The position numbers and the translations under genes are program-made. A DNA stretch of 64,000 nucleotides from Galeopsis tetrahit (Eukaryota; Streptophyta; Magnoliopsida; Lamiales; Lamiaceae): assembly GCA_963675135.1 (NCBI GenBank), contig OY776120.1:11126001-11190000 (forward strand). The letters are read 5' to 3'. The notes beneath the pieces were generated by a model. It did no database searches and was not told where the DNA came from. It saw nothing but the letters and a program-made list of their open reading frames with translations. Below, in pieces: positions 37,303-47,759 of the stretch. Each line of letters opens with the position of its first letter. Positions within the stretch are counted from its first letter, which is position 1.

Positions 37303-39289
37303 TTTCAAATTATTTTGTCAAACTAATTTCTGGAAGTATTAAGCTCTTGAAGTCCTTAGGCTAAACGATCTGCACAAAAAAAATCCAGAGTTTTTAAACT
37401 TGAACACAATTAAGGGTCTGAATTATTTAGATAAAATATCTGATAATTCTCACAGATCTTAACGAAATCTATCAAAACGAGTAGGAATTACGTTATTTTA
37501 AGAACAATTCAGCTACCTAAGATTGATTTTCAAGAGCCCCTTTGAAACGAACAGACTTTAATCAATGATGATTTTGATGACAATCAGTCTCTCGACTCTT
37601 GATAATCACAAAAATGAACCCTAAACAATAACCCAATACAAAGAGAAAACTAAACAATCAGAAATTGAAAACCAAGTCCACAACAACAAATAAGGTATAT
37701 CTATTGTAATTCATAAAAGGGGAGCTGGGAAACAGGGGTATATAAAGAAGAAGCGAACGAATTGTACACGGAATGTATATAATAATGAAGTATCAGTATT
37801 AGACAATAGTTGCTTATGCGGCTGCGGCACGCGCTTTAGAGAAAATTAACTAACCTTTGATTTTTCTGTAATCTGTAGATTACTGTATATACAGTAAATT
37901 CAGAAATGATTTCTGCCCACGAAATGACGGACACTGCGGTCGCTTTCAATAGATGTCTCTATATCCAGGGGCTCCGTTCAAGCTGGTAAGCGAGAGAGAG
38001 AGACACAGACGGAGGCCGGGCGCTGTGCGTGTACAGTTACTGTGTAATTGTGTAATGATTGATCGGTTTTTCTTTTAATTTTATTATAAACAAAGAATAA
38101 GAAAAAAAAAATTATAAGAATGCACAATAGACAGCTTGAATCCACTTTGTTTTTTCGATAATTAAAATTCAAATTACTTAAAATTTAATTACATTATATA
38201 TATTCAATTGTATATAATAATTTAACATAAAAAAAATGTTGCACAGCAAAAAAGGGTGTGGATGAGTTTTTATTAAGAAAATTATTTTTTTACTTTTTTA
38301 TGAATAGATTTAAATTTAGCTGTACTGTATTAGTAAATTGTTCGAATTAGATAATTAGTGAACATTAATTATCAAGTGGATTCGTACTTGAAAGTTGAAA
38401 CATTGATATTTGAGAATAGAGGTGTAAATAATTCGAGCAGTATTAGTTTTGAACTTAATTCGACTCAGAACTTATTTTTTTAATGTGAGTTCGAACTCAA
38501 AGACTACTCTCTCCATCTCATCATTTTTTGCACACTTTGATCATCACGGTTTTTGAGAAAATAGAATAAAGTGATTGGTGATTTAAGATAAAGGAGGGGT
38601 ATTTTAGGTGATTTAAGATAAAGTGCAGGTATTTTAGGTGATTTGATAAAGTTTAAAGTGGTTTTAATGATGTGTAAAGTAAAATGCATGTAAAAAATGA
38701 GTGACAATTTTAAAAATAAAATGATGTTTGAAGGATATTAATTTTATGGAGTACTGTATTTATATATTAATAGTGTGCAAAGAACGTCTCAACAATGAAA
38801 ATGTACAAATAATTATTAATTCAATTAATTAACTCTAGTACACCTATATTTGAGAATCTTTCTTGTGTAGTTGGTTGAGGAATAAGAAGAGTTATTATTT
38901 CATAACTTTCTAACAAAATTAATCAGATTAGCTCTAGTACTTACTTCTTATAGAAGAAATAAAGTTAGTGTATTTTTTTTTATTAAGTATCCATTACGAT
39001 CCACAGCCCGACTCATAAGATCGCTGCATGTATTAATTTCTTTCATATTATTTTATTTTCTAAAAGATTAATTATTATGTTAAGCAAATTTAAAACGAGT
39101 GTACTTATTCACTTACCAATTACCCATGAATCTTGACCAATCATTTATTTCGAGTTATTGATGTAATTTGACCCATTTTAAAGTTGATGTACCTTTATTC
39201 ACTTACCAATTACCAAATAATCCTTACTATTATTGATGTCTTTGACCCATTTTACATGAGTCAATCTTAAGACCGTTGGTTTGGGGATC

Positions 39290-39485
39290 GTACAATGTTC
39301 ATTCTCAATTTAATCTTTTTCTCAATTTAAATATCAATTTACTTTATATTACATTTACATACATATTTTTATACAATTATATCACTATTTTTTAATCACA
39401 TTCTCTTTTTCTGGGTTTGAACCTGAGACTAGAGAAGAGCACACTCCTAAGTCTTCACCATACATAACTAGCTCAACTCCTTGAT
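39290..39485 (-). mobile_element. tRNA-derived SINE-like fragment
   Basis: On the minus strand, TTGAGCTAGTTATGTATGG (about 39479-39461) resembles a pol III A box. GGTTCAAACCC (39423-39413) is a near-perfect B box, at tRNA-like spacing. AT-rich sequence follows, as in SINE bodies. No terminal poly-A or target duplication could be fixed, so the extent is a guess. It does not fold as a complete tRNA. A second A-box-like stretch, TAGCTCAAGTGGTTAGAACA, lies on the plus strand near 40190 without a matching B box. Confidence 0.4.
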
Positions 39486-42173
39486 TTACATTTCTTGAGG
39501 TGCTTGTGCAATACAACAAAATATACTCCTAATATTGTGTTCATCACGTATGTTTGCGTTGGTAGTTCAAAGGGACCGATAATAATTAAAAATTATTGAT
39601 CAACGTCATCCCACATAAACTATAAAAAGTTCATCTCACAAAAATTAATAATACTGTTTACCTTTTTTTAATGTGAGATGATTTTATGCATAATTATATG
39701 ATACGGAGTATATAAAATAAGATTTATTTCACGCTTTTTATCAATTTTTCAGTACAATTTTAATGGATATGAATGTCAACTTCGTTTTTTATAGGGATAG
39801 ATTGTTTATTATGATTAAAAGTCTGCATACGGCTTGTGTAGGATTATTATTTCTTATGGTTAGACTCGGCTTTAAAAAAATGATTCTAGTGAGTAGAATT
39901 TTAGAACACTATTGTGGCTACATGACCTCTTATTCGTGAAAAACATGAGATTTCATATTATTCCCTTAATCGTTTAGAAAGTTGTCTATTTTTTATTTTT
40001 GTGTTACATCGAAAATTACTTACTTTCGTTTTTGTTAAAAAGTACTACTTCTCTGCCTTTTATTTTTACTATTACTTTATCTGTTTCAACATATATAATA
40101 TTTTTTATTCAATTAATGTAAAAAAGTAATTTGACAACTTTTGAAGGAGTATATAACAATTTTCTAATTAGTCGTGCACAGACGAAGTTGAATAGCTCAA
40201 GTGGTTAGAACACCCCAACAACACTTCAAAGCGTAATTCAGCAGTCAAAATATTTTTTAAGTGAGCCTGCACAATGCAATACTTTAAATAATGGAGTAGA
40301 AGATACAAAATTTTATCGGGATGATTCATACTCCGTATCATAGAGATAATATTATTTGCTTACACTAATACGGAGTACTACATTAACAATAACAAAATAC
40401 ATATTTTGCATTCTATTTTATATAGTTTTTTAATTGTAATATTATTTGAATAAACCAGTAATTATTCAGATCGATAAATATTAAATAATACTGTGGTCAG
40501 ATTAAATCTAATTTTGACTTGCGACATTTTTCTTTTTACATTTTGAAAATATATATAGTACTACGACATGATACAACATGGCATATAAATGTTTGTGTGT
40601 TTTTTTGTTCGAGACATTAAAATTAAATGGATCGTGAAACATGTGATGCTCAATTGTCCATAAATTAAACTCAAAATCAACTTTCTAAATAATTCATTAA
40701 TTTAATACTATATCTTATGTAATGCAATATCGAGTATTAAAAATAAAAACACTTAAAAATGAGTCGATTGGCATTATCGTGTGATTCGTGTGTTCATTCA
40801 TGTCAAATTACAACACATCAATAATTATCAAATTGAACTGATTTATTTAGTCTAGTATTCGAAACTGTTTTAGCAGTAGCCGATTTTTAACTAGTAAAAT
40901 TCATCTTTAATTCAATTTTAAAATGTGGTTAGGCAATTGACGTAAACATCACAATTAGTGTGTATTGCATTAAAAGAAAACAATTTACATTATTTTAACA
41001 TAAAACATGTGGACATTATCATGCCACGTGGATAACCACTAACGCATCTGACCAGAGAATATATGCAGTAATAAAATTAATTGAGTGATTAAAATTCAGA
41101 ATCACCACGCATCTTCTTCGACCTCTAATTAATTATAAAATAATATACATATGATCATGAATTCACGATTGCTAGCTTAATTAAATAAGTTCATTGTTAT
41201 ATTTAATTTGGACTTAGTGATAAATTAGTGGCCGTGAGTCGTGACAATGTCAATAATGTTATAGTAAACGAGATGTAAAATTATTTGAATTTGTCGGGTG
41301 ATGAGCTGGACTTTTTCGATTTCCCACTGGTTGCAAATATAAGGTTGCTGTCAAACTGTGTCGTGTTTATCCTATTTGCTATCAAATCATTTTTTTTGAA
41401 ATTTTAATTGTGTGAATAGACTACTTGTAATTTACTGTACTAGATTTAATAATACACCACACACATACCAAGTACTACCACTTATCAATTAAAACTTCAT
41501 TCATGTACGTTGAGCAACTATTTAGACATCTTGTACAATTAGGAGAGAAATCATATTTGGGTTACTAGTTAAATTAACATGCTTCTAATTAAGAGTTTAA
41601 ATTAAAATCAACGTACTTTCATTTACATTAAAATCTCAAATCATTAATTATTAGCAATTGGCGACGGGCCAATAATTGTACACAAATAATTGGAGGGTTT
41701 ACCTACGTACGATAAATGCTTACATTTAAATGTGAAGTAGAGTAAACTATGTAGACTGTAGTCTTATATTTAAATGTGTAACATTTTAAAACATAAAATC
41801 TAACTCTTAAATATGAAAGTAAACACTCCCTTATACTTTATCTATTTTACCGATATTTTTCATAAAAGTTGTTTTAAATTTCATGTGTACCACTTTGAAG
41901 GATAGAAGAAGTACTGAAAAAAACTGAACAATAAAGGGTGAAAGAAAGAAATAAAGAGTTATTGTGAAACCAGTATCAAATATACTTCCAGATATTTTTT
42001 TTAAATTAAATGTATCTTCCTAACAAATGCAATTCGTTTTAATTATATTAAGATTAATTAGTTTTTCTATCTATTTAATTACGTGATAAATGAATAAATA
42101 TATACGTATACAACATTGAATCACATTTTCTATTTTTTTATCAATCTCCATGAATATTAATATGAAAAATGAA

Positions 42174-42352
42174 GGGGTGCTTGGTAAATCCAGGGAGTGA
42201 GAAATCAAATCCATACATCTCATTTAGGATATGAATAGTTAATTTCTCACTTTATAACAAAGGAAAAGTAGGACATTGCATTTCTCACTTTATAACAAAT
42301 AGATATAAATTAACTTATTTCTTGTGTTTTAAGTTGTTCAACCAAGCATCCT
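42174..42352. mobile_element. Small MITE with GGGTGCTTGG-type ends
   Basis: GGGGTGCTTGGTAAA at the left is mirrored by CAACCAAGCATCCT at the right. The interior contains a duplicated ATTTCTCACTTTATAACAAA block (around 42242 and 42280). About 180 bp, non-coding. The target duplication is unclear, so the superfamily is undecided. Confidence 0.5.
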
Positions 42353-43510
42353 TTAAAACTATTAAAAAAAGATGAAAAATCAATAAAAAAAGTCTATCGT
42401 TGTGTCACGTATTATTCAATGTTTAAATTATTAACAAATTTATTTTTGTTAAAAATGTGTCTACTTATTCGTGGAACGTATTGTGCGTTACGATTGCAAC
42501 AAAATATATACATTTTTTAAGAGGAATTTTGGTAAACGAGGGAGATGAAAGTTGTCTGATTTCATATCCATCTTTGTATCAGTTAATCATCTATTCTCCT
42601 GTCACATAACTTTGGGTGTCTGGTCAGCAATTAGTTGCTCATGTTGGGGTGCTCGCTGATGTTCTCGAATTCTCTAATCGACCACTTGAACGGTTCATGC
42701 GCGTTCCTGCGTAGCTAGATGTTTTGGAGACATTTAGTTATGCTCATATGGAAGTGGTTACACGTCTTCTTTTTGCAGACTTTTTCATATTCATTTCACG
42801 ATTGGGAGAGTCATTCTTATGATTGTACCTCAAAATGTCTTTAATCAGCTATGTCCTACTTGTAAGTTCTATTTTTTGTTCTATTTATATTTTCTACTCC
42901 TGATTAGATTAAATTAGATTGTTGCTTTCTGAACTAGTCCACTAGTCCAGTGCTTGTACTATTGATGTAACACATTAATATATGAGTATATCTTGTCCTG
43001 TGCCCCTTTATTAATAGAGTTTTACATTGACTTTAAACAAAATTAACAAAAATGTACTCCATTAATTATGAAGAAACTGGACTGTGTGGTCTTAGTACAC
43101 ATTAAAAAGCGTATAATATGCAAGAGAGGCTAGATACTCTCTTCTAATGAGGTTCTATCCCATAATCAATTAGTAATAAGAAAAGTAATTCGCTAAATCT
43201 CATTTATTTTAACATTGCAATTCACATGTGAAATCATTAGTACTATTTTTCATTCTTTTTAATCGCACAAACCATCTACAACACTAATATCTCTGAAAAC
43301 TTCTGTTTGTATGTCTTGTTAAATTAAACGAAGTAATCATTACTAAGTTAATGCTTAAAGACGATTTTTTACTTTCATAATCATTTTAGCATTTGTAAAT
43401 TTATGTACATTTATTTATAATAAAATTACAGTACAACTGTACAAGGACTACAATCAAAAGTCAACAAAAATTAGATATGCCCACGTAATGGGCTCACAGG
43501 AATACTTAAA

Positions 43511-45151
43511 GGGCGCGGCTAAAGGCACCCAAAGATATTATGAGGACACCCACCAGAATTTTTTTTTGTCACAAGGGTGATGCGAAATGACGTATTTACC
43601 CTTCTTGTATTTTTTTAAAAAAACGCCGAATGAGTACACCCACCTCCTATCTAATGCGGAAATATAGACGGTCATCATTTCTTCCCAATTCCAAAACTTT
43701 GCAATTCTGCAAATTCGATTTTGAGAGCGAGGATGGAGTCGAAAATGGTCGATTATGATGTAATAACTACTAGTGGTGGTGCCAAAGACTCATTTGTAAG
43801 TTATTTATCATGTTTTGATTTTGAAAGTTTTTTTTTTAAAGTGAAAGAGTTTTTATATTTAGGGTTTTTGTGTGTTTGTGTTGGTGTTTATGCTTGTTTT
43901 TTTTTGCATCTTATGACTCTATTGTGGTATGTAGTTCAAATAATATGCATTTATGACATACATTTTGACATTATGTATTGCATTTGGTCGTTTTCCAAAA
44001 AAAACCCTTTTCGCGACTAGTTCTGCGAAGAAGACGACTATGTTCGTGTTTTTTTTCCGGACATTGATGTGTTGTCTGAAAAAAAAGACTGGGAGAAATC
44101 TCTTTTGTTTTGAACTTTTTTTCGAACATATCTTTTATGTTCGAAAAAAAGTTCCCAACATTGGGCTAATGTTCGAAATTTAGTTCCGCGAGTTTTACTT
44201 GGTCGAATTTCAAACCAAAAACTCTCTGTAACAAATAAATTTTCAAACATTGGGCTTATGTTCGAAAAAAAGTTTCCAACATTGAGCCAATGTTCGAAAT
44301 TTAGTTCCGCGAGTTTTACTTGGTCGAATTTAAAACCCAAAACCCTCTGTTGGGAATAAATTTTCGAACATATGCCCAATGTTCGAAAATTAGTTCCCAA
44401 CATGACACCAATGTTCAAAAATTAGTTCCCAACATGACACCAATGTTCGAAAATTAGTTCCCAACATGACACCAAATGTTCGAAAATTAGTTCCCAACAA
44501 ATAAGCCATGTTCAAAAATTTGTCCCGGACATCTCCTCCATGTTCGAAAAACCAGTCAAAATTCGTTCAATTTTTCCTAAACCGTTTCATTTCTTTCTAA
44601 ACCATGCCAATTAGATGTCCATTGGTTTATTTTCATCCTAACACATCAAATATTGATACATTGTACACATAAACATGATTATAACACAAAAAACCAACCT
44701 TAATCAACACATTCATGAATTAACACAAAAAAAAAAAAAAAAAAAAACTAAATCATGAAACCCTACAACAATAAAATCAATGTTTCAACTAGAACCTAAA
44801 TTAAACACGCGTTATCACAACAATAATTCTAAATATAAGCAAGGATGACTAACCTTTAACCATTTTTTTGCAAAAAAACTTGCGGGATGGTCGTTGCAAA
44901 AAAACGCGAGTTCGTTCGGTGTTCACTGCTTCAACGCGAGTGGGATGGTCTCTCTTGTTCCACGTCGCTGCTTCAAGAGTGGGATGGAGTTTGGTACAGA
45001 GAGGTGGAGTGGGGGAGAAGTTTGGTTGGGGAAGATGGAGATGGAGGGTGGGTGTACCGAAATTTGAGTGGAGGGGAGTGGAGAGAAAAATGTTAAAGAC
45101 AATTTTGAGTTTTCCACGTGGGTGTCCTCATAGGTGCCTTTAGCCGCGCCC
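43511..45151. mobile_element. Mutator-like element with exact 9-bp target duplication
   Basis: The left end GGGCGCGGCTAAAGGCACC then TATGAGGACACCCAC is the mirror of the right end GTGGGTGTCCTCATA then GGTGCCTTTAGCCGCGCCC. ATACTTAAA, 9 bp, flanks both sides exactly (43502-43510, 45152-45160). Near the left end a short exon-like stretch starts with ATG (43733, MESKMVDYDVITTSGGAKDS) and runs into a GT donor-like site, perhaps the relic of a transposase or captured gene start. Internal tandem repeats lie at 44138-44500. It shares sub-terminal sequence (AAAAAAACGCCGAATGAGTA versus AAAAAAAGCAAATGAGTA) with the element at 16514-17330, so they are one lineage. No transposase is visible. Confidence 0.88.
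44138..44500. repeat. Tandem repeats inside the Mutator-like element (121-bp and 32-bp units)
   Basis: A 121-bp unit starting ATGTTCGAAAAAAAGTT begins at 44138 and 44259. From 44379 the array changes to a shorter unit of about 32 bp, ATGTTCGAAAATTAGTTCCC, repeated about four times (44379, 44411, 44442, 44476). The TTCGAA palindrome sits in nearly every unit. The minus-strand open frame over this array is a by-product of the repeat. Confidence 0.8.
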
Positions 45152-45176
45152 ATACTTAAAAGTTAGCCCAACTTTA

Positions 45177-46088
45177 GGGTTTGACTATTTATACCTCCAT
45201 TTTGAGAGATGCACACCTCCGATTGATGAAACCACCCTAAAATTTGTCTAGAATATATGCACCCCTCGAATTGTTCTAAATACCCCTTTGTCTTATAAAA
45301 TACATCTACTAACCACACCTCACCCAAAAACCCTAATTTTTCAACTTATTTCTTCCTCTCTTCTTTTCTCCTTCCTCACTCATTTTCTCTTTTCTCACCT
45401 ATTCCCGCCACTACGCCGCCACCGCCCGCCATCCCTCCTCCGGTCCTCCCTCCCTCCCGTAACATAGCAGAAAAAAAAAAATACAATCCACAACCCAGCC
45501 GCCCAGTGTGTATTTGGTCGAAAATATTAAAAAATTTTTTTTGACCAATTAGTGTGGACCATGTACACTCCCGTCGACAACGATTTGTCGACGGGAGTGT
45601 ACATGGTCCGGATGGGTACGGGGGGCCAATTTAAACGGCCTCCCTCTTGTCGATCGCGGTGCTAAGCGGAAGGACAGCGAGCCCAATTCACTCCCGAATT
45701 TCCCGACGCACGGGCGCGACGGTAGCAAAAGTAACTCGTGGGATTCGGTTTCGGCGCCCCGCGTCGGGCAACTCGGGAGAGAACACGCCAGCGTTCGGAT
45801 GCGGTTGTCGACGGGAGTGTACATGGTCCACACTGATTGATCGAAATTTATAAAAAAAATATTGTAATTTTTCTAAGTATTTTTTGATTTTTTTTTTTTG
45901 GTTTGGTGGTTACCGAAAATGGTGAAGGGAAAGAAATGATAATAGGGTTCAGTAGGGAGGGTATATCTAGTATGCTACATTTTAGTGAAGGGTAGTTTTT
46001 TTTTTTTTTTTTTTGCATAATTATAAATATTAATTAAATGTAAGGGGGAGGGCATCTATACTAAATGGAGGTGTAAATTGTCAGACCC
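45177..46088. mobile_element. Inverted-repeat DNA transposon with 8-bp target duplication and GC-rich cargo
   Basis: The left end GGGTTTGACTATTTATACCT and the reverse complement of the right end GGGTCTGACAATTTACACCT pair over about 40 bp. CAACTTTA is duplicated exactly at 45169-45176 and 46089-46096. The left sub-terminal part carries CACACCTCCG and the right GGGAGGGCATC, like the ends of the 134-1596 element. The interior includes a CT-rich patch, a GC-rich palindromic cassette (45550-45835) and T-rich tracts. An 8-bp duplication fits hAT or some Mutator-like elements. It sits about 240 bp upstream of the presumed first exon of the WIT gene and 25 bp from the right end of the preceding element. 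Confidence 0.8.
45550..45835. repeat. GC-rich cassette bounded by three copies of a 24-bp motif
   Basis: A 24-bp motif occurs three times. Copy A at 45556-45579 is inverted (GGACCATGTACACTCCCGTC...). Copy B at 45586-45609 and copy C at 45806-45829 are direct (TGTCGACGGGAGTGTACATG...). A and B form a perfect 24-bp hairpin with a 6-base loop. A and C are inverted ends that extend outward (AGTGTGG/CCACACT and beyond). Between B and C lie about 195 bp far more GC-rich than the surroundings, with a 94-codon minus-strand frame spanning the cassette that I do not accept as a gene. The composition suggests captured organellar, rDNA or other foreign DNA, but the source is not identified. Confidence 0.75.
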
Positions 46089-46319
46089 CAACTTTAATGT
46101 AAATGGGGTCAGGTGCAAGATGGGCTGAGGCCCAACTGATAGTGTAACGGGCCAAACGGCAGAGCAAAAACACTGCACGTGATCGCAAAAGGTGGAATCG
46201 CGTGCGTGGCAAACACCCTGTAACCGACCTGTTTTGAATATAAATTAAGTAACTAAATAAATAAGATTTTTTTTTTTCTAAATAAATAAGATATCAATCC
46301 GCTTAAAAAGTAAAAAAAA

Positions 46320-47759
46320 AAAAAGGTAAAGCCATTCACACTCACCAGTGAGTCAGTCACCTCCAAGCCGCGGCATTTCGAAAAGGTATGTATTCAATCT
46401 CTTAAAACTAAATCTTCTGTAGTTTGTTTATCGATCGCATCCGGATGCTGTTTGTATCATTTTGTTTTTTTACTTTGGTGGATTGAAGATGTTATTTAGG
46501 CATTCTCAGTCTAATTTATCGACCATCTGTGTGCGTAGGCAGTGATCCAATAGTTCGTTAGAGTTGCAGACTTTTTAATTTAATTCTTATTATCTTAGCT
46601 ACTGTAAAATTTTATGTATATGGAAGAGAAAATTAGCAGTTTTTTTAATTGTTAAGAAGGCATTTTAGCAACAGTGTAAATGCAAATAGTAGGATGCTAC
46701 TGAAGTCGAGGAAATTTTTGTGGATTGATTGGATGGATGGGAAAATAGTAATTAAGAAGCATTTTGATGTTCAAAATATTGCTTAATAAATTGGCTGGTA
46801 AAATTATTTTGGGGATTTCGATTATGGATTTATGGTCAACCAAGTAGAAAGCAGCACTTCATCTTGAACTACTTCAACGATTTAATATCTACTATAAACT
46901 ATAAAGTGGATAAAACCAACACCTTATAGTACGGGGGCCTCTTTTATTCCTGTTTTTATCGGCCCCGTAAGGGGCTTTTATGTTGGTAGGACTAGAATTT
47001 TGTAGGCACGTTGATTTGATTACCTTTAGACTACATGATGATTTCCTTCCTCCTTTGAAGTTTGGAAGAGGCTGAACTTTGGAAATTGCGCAGCTTAGGA
47101 TTCTCTGTTCTTTTAGGATGTCTTGGTTAGTGACCAGTTCCACCAGAGTGACATAGAGAGCAACAATGAACCTGTGAAATTTTTGGGTTAATAACTTAAT
47201 ATAGGTGTAGAAAAATATGAAAATAAATTAAATAAAAATAGGAAAATGAAGATCATGATGGTGAGTTGGATTGGATTGGTCAATGCTGTTGCTCATAATT
47301 GCCAACTCATGAATTTTGACATGATCCTCTTTGAGCAATCATATAGGTGAGCATTCATGTGTTTTTTCTCGCCATAATTCCCCAGTGCTTCACTCGATAA
47401 CTTAATAACTGGAGAACACATTCCTTAGCACATGGTTTTCTTTGTATTCAACTTTTTTATAAGTGAGAAGGTTAATGCTAACCAATTCAAATCAATGGTA
47501 AAAAAATAATTTTGAGCCATATCTTTACATCCAGGAGTGAATGAATTCCATGTTGTGAAGACTTGATTTGCTTTAAGTTACTTCTGAACATTAGTTTTGA
47601 CATGTACAATTATTTCAATTTGTTAGTTTTGTACTGAGTTTTGAGTCTTTTTTCAGCAGGAGTGAATGAGCTTCTCTTGATATCATTTGATTTAAGTACA
47701 AACTGCTCTTTCCTTTTCCGAAACTAAAGTGAACCTACCAGGCTACTAGAAGTCTTAAA
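46320..47759 (+). other. Probable 5' leader exons and leader intron of the WIT gene
   Basis: A likely non-coding first exon ends at 46385 (CATTTCGAAAAG followed by GTATGT). A pyrimidine-rich acceptor, TTTTTTCAG, at about 47656 opens a second exon that reaches the ATG at 47760. The 1.27-kb intron between them has no open coding frame worth reporting. This arrangement is inference from splice-signal quality and cannot be proved without transcripts. Confidence 0.45.

Larger units (their letters stand above)
37303..43501. other. 6.2-kb gene-free AT-rich region
   Basis: The right side of the transporter promoter lies at about 37370-38000. Beyond it no gene is supported. The region contains a Stowaway-like fragment near 38507-38760, several ACTCCGTAT/ATACGGAGT short inverted motifs (39702, 40329, 40370), a SINE-like fragment (39290-39485), a MITE (42174-42352), and at about 42550-43030 a less AT-rich block of unknown origin whose frames are broken. 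Confidence 0.5.

Noticed and set aside
37303..37308. Upstream TTG start extending the transporter frame
   Set aside because: Not a plant initiation codon; the ATG at 37302 is the first good start.
40180..40280. Possible tRNA gene
   Set aside because: An A-box-like stretch is present but there is no B box at the right distance and no cloverleaf. At most a SINE remnant.
43721..44418. Open frames inside the Mutator-like element
   Set aside because: The plus-strand frame has an ATG and donor-like site but no recognisable protein; the minus-strand frame is the translation of tandem repeats.
45549..45833. 94-codon minus-strand frame in the GC-rich cassette
   Set aside because: Its ends are the inverted motif copies themselves and the interior is GC-rich, which lengthens frames by chance. 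Treated as captured or repeat DNA, not a gene.
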